DNA of 64,000 nucleotides, taken from Silene latifolia (lineage: Eukaryota > Streptophyta > Magnoliopsida > Caryophyllales > Caryophyllaceae). The notes under the pieces are model-generated. The model saw only the letters and a program-made list of their open reading frames with translations. It searched no databases and was not told the origin of the DNA. Within the stretch, counting starts at the first letter, position 1. Each line of letters opens with the position of its first letter. The stretch is taken from positions 65,788,134 through 65,852,133 of the forward strand of contig NC_133537.1 in the NCBI RefSeq assembly GCF_048544455.1. The letters run 5' to 3'. Both the position numbers and the translations under genes were made by a program. Below are positions 25,098-36,506 of this stretch, piece after piece.

Positions 25098-26848
25098 ATG
25101 GACGATTCAAAACACACTAAGTATCCCATCTTTAAGGGAGAAAACTATGCCTGGTGGAAACATCACATGGAGCACTATGTCAAGAGTACGGACTATGAAT
25201 GTTGGATTATCATTCAAAAGGGTTCACTTGCTATTTCGGTGACTAATGTTGATGGCACTAGTACCTCTAAAAGCGAGGACAAATATGTCGAGGCTGATTA
25301 TAGGAAAGTCGAGAAAAACTCTAAAGCCATGTCCATTCTTCAATATGGCATTGGTGAACAAGAGATTAACAGGATATCCAAATGTAACTCGGCCAAGGAA
25401 ATTTAGGACCCACCCTAAGCCTTGCTTATGAGAGAATGTCACAAGTAAAAAAGTACCGTGTTTATCTTCTCATGCAACAATACGAGATGTTCAACACGGG
25501 AAGAGATGAGTCAATTAATAGTTTGTCTTCACTTTTCTCTAGTATTGTTAATGACCTCAAGAGTCTAGGTAGAAACTTTGAACCCGAGGATTTAGTCCGT
25601 AAAATCCTTCGTAGCTTAATTGAAAAGTGGCAACCGAAGGTTACGGCTATTGAGGAAGCTAAAGACCTTTCCTTGCTATCCCTTAATGAACTTATGGGCT
25701 CACTCATGGGTCATAAGTTAACTCTCATAAAGCGTTCTAGTGAAAGCTATAAAGGGAAAGGACTCACTCTTAATGCTCTCTCAAGTGATGAGGAGGATGA
25801 AGATGATGAGTTTGCAATGTTCACTAGGAATATTGTTGGCATGATTAATGATCGTAACTCTCAAAGGTCGTATAACAATTCTAGCAAACAGCGCTTTCCC
25901 AAAAGAAAGTCTAGTTCCACTGTTAGTTGCTTCAAATGTGGTGACAAGGGTCACTAAATCAAAGAATTCCCAAAGTGGAACGACATTAAATCTAAAGAGA
26001 AACGTGAGTTTGCTAAAAGGGAATACAAAAACAAGGTAATGTCAGCCATTTGGGGAATGTCCGATTCCGAGGAGGACGATGTCCTTGAGGAAGAATTGGA
26101 CGCCAAAATGTGCATATCTTCCCAATCAATCAATGATGTTCCAAAGTCAACAAATATAGAAAATATCAAATGTCTTATGGCTCACTCCATGGACTCATAT
26201 TCAGATTCATACAATGAGGCATTAGTGAGGGGCAGCAATTGGTACTTAGACAGTGGATGCTCTCGTCACATGATAGGAGATGAAAGCCAATTCCTCTCGT
26301 TAGAAGCCTACGATGGTGGCATGGTGACTTTGGTGACAACAAACGAGGTGAAATCATTGGTATTGGAAAAGTTGGTAAGTCAAAGTCACTATGTGTCGAC
26401 AAAGTGTTGCTTGTCAAAGGTTTGAAACACAATCTTCTAAGCATCTCACAATTGTGTGATCGAGGTAACATCGTTGAATTTCATGCTAATGAATGTAGAA
26501 TTGGAAAGACTAGAGATCTCATTCTTGAAGGTAAATGTGTCAAAGATGTCTACATGACTAACTTATACTCATTGTCCGGTCAAACATTATCATGCATGAG
26601 TATTCAAAAGAATGACCCTTGGCTTTGGCATAAACGACTTGGTCATGTTAATGCTAAAACACTTAATACCCTCAAGACAACTTGATCTAGTAGATGACAT
26701 TCCTAACATCAAATTTGAATTTAAATCATTTTGTGACGATTGTGTTAAAGGAAAACAAGTAAAATGCTCTTTTAAATCCAAAAATGTTGTTAATACTTCC
26801 TTACCTCTTGAACTCATTCACATAGACTTATGTGGACCCATGCGCTGA
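25098..26848 (+). pseudogene. Copia/SIRE Gag, protease and start of integrase (left half of split polyprotein)
   Basis: Gag starts MDDSKHTKYPIFKGENYAWW. Its capsid-like (UBN2) part continues after a frame change at about 25410-25436 (SQVKKYRVYLLMQQYEMF, KVTAIEEAKDLS). The zinc knuckle reads CFKCGDKGH, then a stop and KEF where Cys is expected, so both the frame and the last ligand are lost. Protease has WYLDSGCSRHM at about 26243-26275. The pre-integrase segment has LWHKRLGHVNAKTL. The reading ends in HIDLCGPM, carrying the first catalytic Asp of integrase, where the nested LTR element enters at 26846. Confidence 0.9.
26841..26845. repeat. Left target-site duplication of the nested LTR element
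   Basis: tgcgc here and tgcac at 53164-53168 flank a TG...CA-bounded element (one mismatch). Removing 26846-53163 plus one copy rejoins the Copia integrase frame around GPM. Confidence 0.75.
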
Positions 26849-27255
26849 TAAGTCCATTTTATATACATTTTGACCCCCTACTTTAGCTCTAATATATATG
26901 TCATTTGCACTAATCTAGTGGCTTTATGAGCTAATATTGTGTTCTAGTTGTCTTTGCATGGTTTGTCACATTTTGTAGGAACTTGAGCTTTTAGGAGCTT
27001 ATTTCTAACAAAATTGCAAGAGCTAGTATAGAAGGCTAAGTGTGGAACATGAGTTGGACCAACATTGAAGTGCTACATGGGTTTACATGCATAAAAATAT
27101 GGATTAAAATGAAAATGCAAAATAAAGTCTTATGCAAAGTGAAGCCCAAGATTTGAAGTCCAACTAAGGTGGAAACATTAGATGCTTAGTGAAGCTTAGG
27201 ATGCTAATTAAAGAGTTTAACTGAGTGATTAAACAAGGCATTAAACATCAACTTA
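26846..27255 (+). repeat. 5' LTR of non-autonomous element, left part
   Basis: Aligns with 51741-52150 of the 3' LTR with scattered substitutions. It breaks at catcaactta, where the Tat array starts. Confidence 0.88.
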
Positions 27256-28573
27256 TTAGGATGCTCCCCTCTGCAGCCCAAAGCAGGTGCCTACTCTCCC
27301 AGGTCTCAGCCCACGCGGGTGCTCCCCTCAGCTGACGACCTCCTCGTCCAACGTTGGCCCGTCCCGGGGCCTCCTCCTCCTCAACAACCTCCTCCTCATG
27401 GACCTCGTCCCCCCAGCAGCCATCACCACAGCGGTGAAGGCCTGTTTCAAAGCCTCCTCGATCACGGCAGCGTCTATCTCCATGGGAGTCCTCTCAGAAG
27501 TAGAAGCCTCATCACCTGCAACATTAAAGCAAATTTAGGCCGCGTCACGTGACGATGAGCCTTCGTTAAGGGATTTTCGAGCCCTCGGAAGCCCTGAAAT
27601 CGCTCTTTCTCGACATCTTTGGCCATATTCTCACAAACCCGATCACTCATGTGGTAATTTAGGTCAAGTCAAGCCTAAGTTGAAGCCTAGTCTTGGGTTC
27701 GAGCCGAAATTTCGGCAGCATTTCGTTATAACGGCGATTATGCCCTAAAAAGTGTCCTGAAAAAGCTGTCACAAACCAAAATTCAGAGATGGTAGGAAGT
27801 TTACCCATCATCCAAGGATCCCAAATATCAAGTTTCATCGCAAATGGACAATCCTAAGGCTATTTTCGAAGCAATTTACGGTTTAGCTGTGAAACCGTCT
27901 CATATTCACTCAAATGCTCAAAATTCAACGAAAATTCGAAACAAATACATGGTTATGTTCCTTATACTACCAATTATCCGTTTCTAATACCAATTTGATA
28001 AGGCAAATGCATTTGGGGGAAAAGCCCCAAATTTTCGATTAATTGGGTCATAAACCCTAATTTTTTCGATCCAAAATTGAACAAATACAGAAGATTAATG
28101 CAAGAATGAGACACATACCTCGATTAGTCATGATTAATTCAAGCTTTTGGATCAAACCTTGGCGGAAATGGTTAAGATTTGAGAGAGTATTGTGTGATTT
28201 GTGTTTCGAAACAAATGAAATAATCCCTCTGTTTATCGCGTTTTTACGCAGAAAATACACCCTTAGGAACAGACGCAGCAGGCGCTGCGCCTATTCCAAG
28301 AGACGCAGCTCTTGCTGCGCCTCTTACTTGTGTTCCCCCCATACGAGTTTTCAAAAATTCGTTATGAGTTCGTTATTTGTGGGCCCATCTTTGGTGCGCC
28401 TCTTCCCCGATGCTATTTTATCCTTTTGGTCCGTTTGACGATTATCTTTCGTTCCGGCCCGCATTTCTAAGCCAGCAGCAGACTATTACATGTTATTTAT
28501 TGCTTCCAAGACCCTTACTTGTCACAATGAGCAGATATTCCTTCACAGGTGTTTCGACACGCCTTCATTATAT

Positions 28574-28690
28574 TTCCCCAACGAGAGTAAGCGGATAGAC
28601 TTTCCCTCTCGAGACATGGAGATTAATTCCCGATTATGTTCCCCAACGAGAGTAAGCGGATAGACTTTCCCTCTCGAGACATGGAGATCA
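28574..28690 (+). repeat. 65-bp tandem duplication in Tat 3' region
   Basis: ttccccaacgagagtaagcg plus following sequence to catggagat is repeated twice at a 65-bp period (28574 and 28639). The same pair occurs at 29558 and 29620, and again at 44880 and 44945. Confidence 0.85.
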
Positions 28691-28885
28691 ACATCAACCC
28701 CTATTTCTTCCGAAGTTTGTTGAAGGTCGAACACGAACAGATTTCTCCCGGCAGTTCCATTGTGTCTGCCGTCTTTCCTCAGAATCATCGTTTCCTTTTA
28801 ATCCTTCAGATACCCCTTTTCAGGATAAGCCGTCATATCTTCAGACACCAAGTTATCCTCAAACCAAAGAGTTTCGCCGAAGCCT

Positions 28886-29478
28886 TTGAATGCCTTTGAA
28901 TCCTATTCGAAGAAACACCTTCACACCATACAAAGAAGGTAACTCAAAGAGAATACCACTTGGACTAGGGTACAAACCCACTAAAGAGGAGGTTCTCGAG
29001 ATGCTCGCTCAAGTTCAAAACCGTAAGTATGTAGGAGTCCAAATGCGACCCTATCTCCCTACCCTAAATGGGTACTTTGTTAAAGAAGGAAGTCTAGAAC
29101 TCTTTCACGGATTTCCCGAGCCTTGGCATTATCTCGAGAGGAAGCTAGCCGGAATCGAGATCTTTCACGATTGCTACTTCATCCCTCCAGAAAGTCAATC
29201 AAGTGGACCAACAATCAAGGAAGACTCTTCAAGCTCACCACTGGAGAAGGAGAGATGTTCAAAGGAGAACCAAAAGACGATGAATTTGAGTCAGAGTCGG
29301 AGTCTAGAGAAGTCACTAGAGAGTCTCCTCCTGTCGTCATCCCCATTCCCTTTGTTTCTCCTAGCTTAGCCTCGAGTAGTCACAGTAGTTCGAGAAATGT
29401 CCCAACCACTGTCCCTTTGCCGCCACTGACCACAGATCAGATGGCTTCTTTGTTTCAACTTTTCTCAAACTTTAATAT
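28886..29478 (+). pseudogene. Stray protease/RT-linker fragment of Tat pol inside the 3' region
   Basis: Near-identical to 35857-36442 of the full Tat copy: PLNPIRRNTFTPYKEGNSK through the Ser-rich SSSHSSSRNVPTT segment. It is joined on the left after gccgaagcc and on the right into a repeat of the 3' block (ttattgcttccaagaccc). It carries no start or complete domain. Confidence 0.85.
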
Positions 29479-30119
29479 TTATTGCTTCCAAGACCCTTAC
29501 TTGTCACAATGAGCAGATATTCCTTCACAGGTGTTTCGACACGCCTTCATTATATTTCCCCAACGAGAGTAAGCGGATAGACTTTCCCTCTCGAGACATG
29601 GAGATTAATTCCCGATTATGTTCCCCAACGAGAGTAAGCGGATAGACTTTCCCTCTCGAGACATGGAGATCAACATCAACCCCTATTTCTTCCGAAGTTT
29701 GTTCAAGTCGAACACGAACAGATTTCTCCCGGCAGTTCCGTGTGTCTGCCGTCTTTCCTCGAATCATCGTTTCCTTTTAATCCTTCAGATACCCCTTTTC
29801 AGGATAAGCCGTCATATCTTCAGACACCAAGTTATCCTCAAACCAAAGAGTTTCGCCGAAGCACTTTCAGTCCCGTTTCGTCCGGAAGTCTCAGGTATGG
29901 TCTCTTCTTATGGCTGGCGAGCCTCCTTACGTAGTCTAATGGACTTTAAACGACCCTCCCCGATAGTCGACAGATTCTAAAATGTTCGACGACAGGTCCT
30001 TGGCTCAGACCCCTTGAGCCGCCTCGCGTCGCCATAGTCGTCAGGTTGTAATCTTCGATTGACCTGATAGCTATACTTTGACTTTCGCCTTGTCCAAGCC
30101 TCAGTCAAAGTGGGGGCTC

Positions 30120-32437
30120 TGTAGATACCTCATTTCTGCACCTCTCGCAAACCACCCGGTGATGATTGGGCCGCATGTTTGCTACGCGGAACGATTTGTA
30201 ACATTTCGTAAGTTTATCGTCAAGTGATTGCTCAAATATCAATGTCTACCTCTTAGTTGTCATCTGCGTGCCGATACGGCCGTTTTGACAGTAATTAGAG
30301 TACATTTGGAGTCCGGGCCTAAAACCGTCTTCATTTTTTCGATAACCATTAAATCCCGAGTCGAATGTTGGAATGTTAGGATATTTCTATTCCATATTTT
30401 ATAAATATTTCACAATCTTTAATCTTTGGTAAACAATTTCCCGTAATATTCACATAAGATATTAAGGAAAACCAAATTATTCCGTCCTTCTATAACTCAA
30501 ACACAGAAATCTTTCTTCCGCAGGAGGAAACCACTTGGGAACAGACGTAGCAGGTACTGCGCCTCTTCCAAGAGACGCAGTGGCTGCTGCGCCTCTTCCC
30601 AGGTCCTTTTCTGCGTAATTTTCGTATATTTTTCATATCTTTCCGAGATTCACTTCCAAAGACTCTCCGAAACCCTAATTCCTTCACGTGATTAGTATAA
30701 ATAGGAGCCTTCACTCCTCATATTTCTCACGCGAGTGTCCGCCCTTCTCTTCTCCCTTTGCATTCTAGACTTTTGTTCTTACTTTTTGGCGTCTACGTGC
30801 TTGAACTTTCGACCACGTAAGCTCGGATCTTTCTGAGTACCAGCCTCGTTTGCATGACCGACCAATTTGACCAACTCCACATCAATCAACTTAATTAATC
30901 TAATCGTTTTCCTCTTACGAGGGCACTTTCGTATTTGCATTATAGTTCGAGTCGAGCATCGCTAATCGATAACTTAGTTCCTTCTCGTTTCGTCAAACAT
31001 GTAAGTCTGAGGGTGTAAATCCTTCTTTTATTTATTGTTATTTACTTTTTTGTATTCAATTGTAAGGTTCATGTCGAAAATACCAATTAAAACTGATTTC
31101 TAAAACCGTGCTTTAAAACCTCTTTTTACGGATTTCCAGAAGACAGACCGTCAAGAAAGGACGCAGCAACTGCTGCGCCTCTTCGTGAGGCTGCCGCAGT
31201 TCCTGCTTCCTTTCTTCTTCCCTCGTCCTCTGTAATTCGTTCTTTTGTTGGTTTTCGTTTGTTTCTTATTAATTCTTTGATACAATAGCGTAATAATCTC
31301 ACATGTATATTATTTATCATCATTAACATGTTTAATTCGTCTTTAAATCCGACTTAAATCCCTTATAATCTCATATTTGCGGGTTTTCGTCATTAAGCTC
31401 AATCCGGGTTGTAGAAATTCGATTTGTTCATATCGGGTTTCTGGAATTCGACCTTTGATATATCTTCGTCTGTCTTTTGTCATATTCGTAATTAATTTGT
31501 CATTAATTCGTCATGTTTAGTTTATTTCATTCACCCATGTCACTAATCAATCATTGGTTCATGTAATTAATCCGTTATATTCCGTCTCATCCATGTTTTG
31601 TTGTTTTATGACCTTCATTCACATGTAAATAACCTATTAATCACTTCCATCCGAGTAAATATTATTAATTGATCATTAAATTAACCTACGAACATTAACG
31701 ATTTGCGATTCGGCCACGGCCCGAACTCACCCTTGGAAACAGACAAATTGATCTGCTGCGCCTCTTCCAAAGGGCGCGATCTTCGCACTGTTCAGGATGA
31801 TTTCGTCTCGAACTCCGTTGTTGCTCGACCTAGTTTAATTAGCTTACGTATAATTAACTATTATCCGTATTATCGCCTTAACTTCTATTCGTTAATTCTT
31901 TTGATTCATTCCTTTATTCGTTTTTCCAAAATTATCCGTTTTAAAGGTATTTTCGACATAAATCGCCTAGTCCATTGTAATTATTGTAATTTTCATTAGT
32001 GTAATTTTCTTTTATTGTATTTATCATATTTCTTGTATCATTTGTATGTTTTCACATGTAATTGAACATTAAATCCTACCTCGACATTAATTGTTCGCTA
32101 ATTACGTGTCAACCGACTTAGTTAAATTCACATGCTAGGATTAAAACTTGGATGTTGCATTGCATGCATATAATCGACGATATATCGAGTATAGATGATA
32201 TCCCTAATCATTAGTAGAGGCCGCTATCGAGGCGGGCGGGATTAGGTGTTCGATCAAAAGAGCTTCCTAATACGTACCCTCACCCCTTACTCCAGATCTC
32301 TGTGAACATCCGTGTTCATTGGCATCCACAAGAGTCATTCTAGACATAGAATGCTAAGGGTAACGATTGCTTGGTGTTCATGTCTCTACTTTGTGTCTTG
32401 ACATGGCACGAGGTATTCGAACGGTTCCAATTTCCCA
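30120..32437 (+). repeat. Tat LTR (left), about 2.3 kb
   Basis: Starts tgtagatacctcatttctgc right after the polypurine tract gtcaaagtgggggctc. It ends near tttccca, six bases before the primer-binding site ttggtggcgactcc. It is nearly identical over most of its length to 45452-47808. It contains three CAG/CTG hairpin cassettes (30541, 31159, 31738), some with deletions relative to the right LTR. Confidence 0.88.
30696..30704 (+). promoter_or_regulatory. Putative TATA box of the left Tat LTR
   Basis: tataaatag follows ccttcacgtgattag. The right LTR has tataatag at the same place (about 46031), one A shorter. Confidence 0.55.
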
Positions 32438-32443
32438 TAAAAA

Positions 32444-32457
32444 TTGGTGGCGACTCC
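32444..32457 (+). promoter_or_regulatory. Tat primer-binding site
   Basis: ttggtggcgactcc directly after the LTR is the tRNA-primer site typical of plant Tat elements. The same site follows the right LTR at about 47815, which shows that the right LTR is also followed by leader sequence. Confidence 0.75.
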
Positions 32458-33313
32458 AACAAAAATGCAAACGCTTGTTCTCTTCCTCCCAAGCGCCCCG
32501 TGGGCCCCCATTGTCCTGAGTTTGGCGACTCATGGGGGAAAATACACTTACGTGTAGCCAAGGGTGAAACTTGAACAAGGTTAGGGAATAGTTTATACAA
32601 GACAATTGCCGGTTTTCATAACTCGGTCTTCCTAGACCGTTTCATTCGGCCTTCCTAGGCCCAACCCAACCCATTCGACCAATCGTCCCGTCTAAACGGT
32701 CCTAATTCTTATTTGGGCCTAAGGATGGATAGCGATTGACGTCATCCATACCATGATGCTTACTATTGTTTGTATCAAGGGCCTTCACTACTTGAGGAAA
32801 TGGACTAGGAATCGGCCTTACTCTTGTTTGGTACGAGCCTCTCCACAGACTTCGAGTTTGATGGTTCGGTATGACAACCCACCCTTTAAACCAAAACCCT
32901 TTTAAATGCACTCAGCATCCTGTTATAATGCTTGTATAAATGTTTGTACCTTACGTGATCACCATTTCTAAACGAAACCATGACGATTTTTGCAAAAATC
33001 AAAACCCTTTTTTAATCAAAATTTCGAAAAAGGTCATTGGATTAGTGCAAAACCCAGTCGAAACTCTGTCCATTTGTCGAGTCAAAATTCGGGCCACAAG
33101 CCCATTTCAAAACCTCACTTCGAGTCCACTCCTACAACTACACTATAGTTGACTAGGATACACATTTTTTTCAAAATTTCGTCCTTTCTTCAAAGCTCAC
33201 TCAACACAAGTGGCACACACCCACTTCACGAGTCAAAACATTTCTTCTTCTAAGTGTTTTGGAATGGTCGATCGTGTTTTGATTCGTCATCGATCTCTTA
33301 TCCAGTTTTCAAG

Positions 33314-34705
33314 ATGCCTGGAACCAGTGAAACAAACCTCCACCAACTTCAAGATGGTAATGATCGAATCCTAGCCGCACTAGCTCAAATCCAAGTTACT
33401 CAAGACCAAGTGTATGATCGCCTTGACACCATCGAGGGCCGGATCTATGCCGTAGAGGGGAGATTGCCTCCTCATGAAAGTGAAGTAGTGGGTGACTTCG
33501 CGAGTGAATCCAAGGACGAAAATCCTCCCATGGGAATGACTGTAGCTGAGAAAAGACTCCAATACTTAGAGGAGCAATTGATGTATCTTAAAGGAGATGA
33601 CATTTATAGGGAGAATAATCGTAAGTATGAGGCCGTCAATTCCAAATTTCCAACCAACTTCAATATGACGGATATCCCTAAATTCAAGGGGCACGAAAAC
33701 CCTTTGAACCACATCCGTGCCTTCAAGGATTACATGTCTATCAAAGGCATCAAACCCGAGATGTTCTTAAGGATCTTTCCTTCATCTCTTGACACCATCC
33801 CAAAGCAATGGTTCTACTCTTTAGAACACAAGAAGATCGCTACTTGGGAAGATGCCGCGATCGAATTTGCTAAGCAATATGCGGATAATGCCGAGATCCA
33901 AGTTAACATGCGCACTCTAGAGGTTCTTACCCAAAATGACAAAGAAGGATTCACCGACTTCCTAAGTAGGTGGAGGAAGACTAGTACCCAACTAGTTGAA
34001 CGCCCGGATGAGGCTACCCTTGTGGAGAAGTTCGTGGACAATCTCAAACCCATTTATGCTAACCATTTGAGATATCAAAACATCAAAACTTTCAAGGACT
34101 TAACTGTACTAGGGACAAGGATTGAAGATGACATCCGTAAAGGGCTCTTGTCCAAAACGGTAGGTCGAGGATATCAAGGCTCAACAAGTCGTTCATACGG
34201 CTCCGCTAGCAAGACTGATGAAGTTAACCTTCTCGAGCCATCCAAGAAAAGTACCCCACCAAGGAAATTCACAAATCTTGGGGATACTTACTCCAACGCT
34301 CTTAAAAGGTTAATGAAACAAGGCAAACTCCAATCCATAGGACCTACTCCCGAACCTGAAAAGAAATCCAAGTTCTGGGACGAGAACTCGTACTGTGAAT
34401 ACCATAGGGGTAAGGGGCATGACACGGAAAAATGCTACAAATTGAAAAATGTGCTTCAAAACATGATTGAAGATGGTCGACTACCAATACCGCCGGGAGG
34501 TAAACCCAACAACACTCAGAATCCTCTTGGAGTTCTAGTGATTACAAGTGACGAATCTACCTTAGATTGTTCACACCTCATCTCTCCAATTGAAGATGAA
34601 ATCCATGCAATCGAGAATGAAGGGTTCTACTCTACTATCTCCCCTACCATTTCCGACTTCATCACATGGGCAAGGAGTGTGGATAGACAAGTTTGGGAAT
34701 TATAA
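33314..34705 (+). CDS. Tat Gag polyprotein
   Basis: The first sensible ATG is 33314 (MPGTSETNLHQLQDGNDRI). An upstream in-frame ATG exists at 33254. The N-terminal region is predicted coiled coil. A Ty3-type capsid region follows (NMTDIPKFKGHENPLNHIRA, FKDYMSIKGI, TIPKQWFYSL, ATWEDAAIEFAKQY, FTDFLSRWRKT). The nucleocapsid has a Tat-style knuckle CEYHRGKGHDTEKCYKLK. The protein packages element RNA into virus-like particles. A TAA at 34703-34705 ends it, but the same frame stays open to 35293 across the stop. Confidence 0.87.
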   Translation: MPGTSETNLHQLQDGNDRILAALAQIQVTQDQVYDRLDTIEGRIYAVEGRLPPHESEVVGDFASESKDENPPMGMTVAEKRLQYLEEQLMYLKGDDIYRENNRKYEAVNSKFPTNFNMTDIPKFKGHENPLNHIRAFKDYMSIKGIKPEMFLRIFPSSLDTIPKQWFYSLEHKKIATWEDAAIEFAKQYADNAEIQVNMRTLEVLTQNDKEGFTDFLSRWRKTSTQLVERPDEATLVEKFVDNLKPIYANHLRYQNIKTFKDLTVLGTRIEDDIRKGLLSKTVGRGYQGSTSRSYGSASKTDEVNLLEPSKKSTPPRKFTNLGDTYSNALKRLMKQGKLQSIGPTPEPEKKSKFWDENSYCEYHRGKGHDTEKCYKLKNVLQNMIEDGRLPIPPGGKPNNTQNPLGVLVITSDESTLDCSHLISPIEDEIHAIENEGFYSTISPTISDFITWARSVDRQVWEL

Positions 34706-36335
34706 AATGTGGTGACAACTTTACGTGATCCCAACGCAACACCCAAGGAGCATGTGCCACTAATCTTCTCTCAAAACGCTACTAAGCAAGAAATAGTCGC
34801 CGTGGTTGATAAACTAGTCGACCAAATCATACGACTAGAAGATGAAATCATGAGAATGAGGGAACTAGCTACAATCAATGGAGTTTGGGCCGATGATGAT
34901 GAAGACGAGTACCTCATCGAAAACTCCCTAGTCAAGGAAATAGTCCAAAATGGAGAAGACCAAGATGTGGACCACCTAACTCATTCGGGGCGTCCATATC
35001 AAAGTACTACTCAAAATGGTCCAACCAACGTTGTCACACCAAATGATAACGAAGATGACTCCACTGACCCTTTGCTCAAGCAATTACAGAAGACGAAGGT
35101 TGATCTTTCAGTCTGGCAATTAGTAGCAAGCTCATTCCCACATCGCCAAGCTTTACTGCAAACTTTGGCCAAACTAAATGTAGCACATAACTCGACACCC
35201 GAAGATGTAGTCAACTTGGTCTTCCAAGAATCACCGAAGCTAAGTAATCCTATTACTTTCTCGGATTTAAGATTTGCCACCTTTTGGCGCTAGTCACAAC
35301 TTAGCTCTTTACATCACTGTTATTTGTCTAAAGAAGAACGTGCCAATGACCTTGGTAGATGATGGCTCTGCGGTCAACGTCATACCCCTCAAAACGGCAT
35401 ACAAATTAGGCATGAAAGAGTCGGATTGGACCCCTACCAATCAAGGTGTTCGTGCATATGACGGTACACGACGAAAGGTGGTAGGACTTGCTAACCTAAC
35501 CACAACCACATGGCCGATGGAGCGAAAGGTTAACTTCCAAATAGTGGACATTGAAGCTTCCTTCAACATACTCCTAGGAAGACCTTGGATTCACGCTTCC
35601 AAAGCGGTGACATCCACCCTTCATCAAAAGATCAAGATCCCACTAAATGGCAAAGTGGTGACGATCACTTCGTCACCCATCAAGGCAATAATCGAAAAGA
35701 AGTCAAACAATCAAGTACTTGCAGATCTAGTATATGAACTTGGGGGCTTTCAAAGTATAAGTGTCATAGAAAGCGAATTGGCACCCTTATACTATGATCC
35801 CTACTCCAACTTGGTGGTCAACCACATACTCAAATCCCAGGGATACTTCCCTGGAATGCCTTTGAATCCTATTCGAAGAAACACCTTCACACCATACAAA
35901 GAAGGTAACTCAAAGAGAATACCACTTGGACTAGGGTACAAACCCACTAAAGAGGAGGTTCTCGAGATGCTCGCTCTAGTTCAAAACCGTAAGTATGTAG
36001 GAGTCCAAATGCGACCCTATCTCCCTACCCTAAATGGGTACTTTGTTAAAGAAGGAAGTCTAGAACTCTTTCACGGATTTCCCGAGCCTTGGCATTATCT
36101 CGAGAGGAAGCTAGCCGGAATCGAGATCTTTCACGATTGCTACTTCATCCCTCCAGAAAGTCAATCAAGTGGACCAACAATCAAGGAAGACTCTTCAAGC
36201 TCACCACTGGAGAAGGAGAGATGTTCAAAGGAGAACCAAAAGACGATGAATTCGAGTCAGAGTCAGAGTCTAGAGAAGTCACTAGGGAGTCTCCTCCTGT
36301 CGTCATCCCCATTCCCTTTGTTTCTCCTAGCTTAG
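34706..36335 (+). pseudogene. Tat Gag-Pol linker and aspartic protease (frameshifted)
   Basis: 34706-35293 continues the Gag frame after one stop (VVTTLRDPNATPKEH, acidic linker). A frame change near 35275 leads into protease, LALYITVICLKKNVPMTLVD, with the active site DDGSAVNV and the flap-side ILLGRPWIH. It then runs through the linker PLNPIRRNTFTPYKE. The C-terminal Ser-rich linker shifts frame again (about 36240-36514). The protease would mature Gag and Pol. As written, it cannot be made in one chain with RT. Confidence 0.85.
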
Positions 36336-36506
36336 CCTCGAGTAGTCACAGTAGTTCGGGAAATGTCCCAACCACTGTCCCTTTGCCGCCACTGACCACA
36401 GATCAGATGGCTTCTTTGTTTCAACTTTTCTCAAACTTTAATATGAATAAATCAGGTTCTGCTTACTCTTTGTGTTATCTTGAGTGCAATTCATTTACGA
36501 TGATCC

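Larger units (their letters stand above)
27264..30119 (+). repeat. Truncated 3' internal region of Tat element (left partial copy)
   Basis: Collinear with 43573-45451 (ctctgcagcccaaagcagg onward), including part of antisense gene 2 and the polypurine tract gtcaaagtgggggctc. It differs by an internal insertion of pol sequence (28886-29478) flanked by a duplicated 3' block. Confidence 0.88.

Noticed and set aside
27287..27552. Plus-strand Pro/Ser-rich frames at 27.3 kb and 43.6 kb
   Set aside because: They are the reverse strand of antisense gene 2, whose minus-strand exons have splice sites and coherent peptides.
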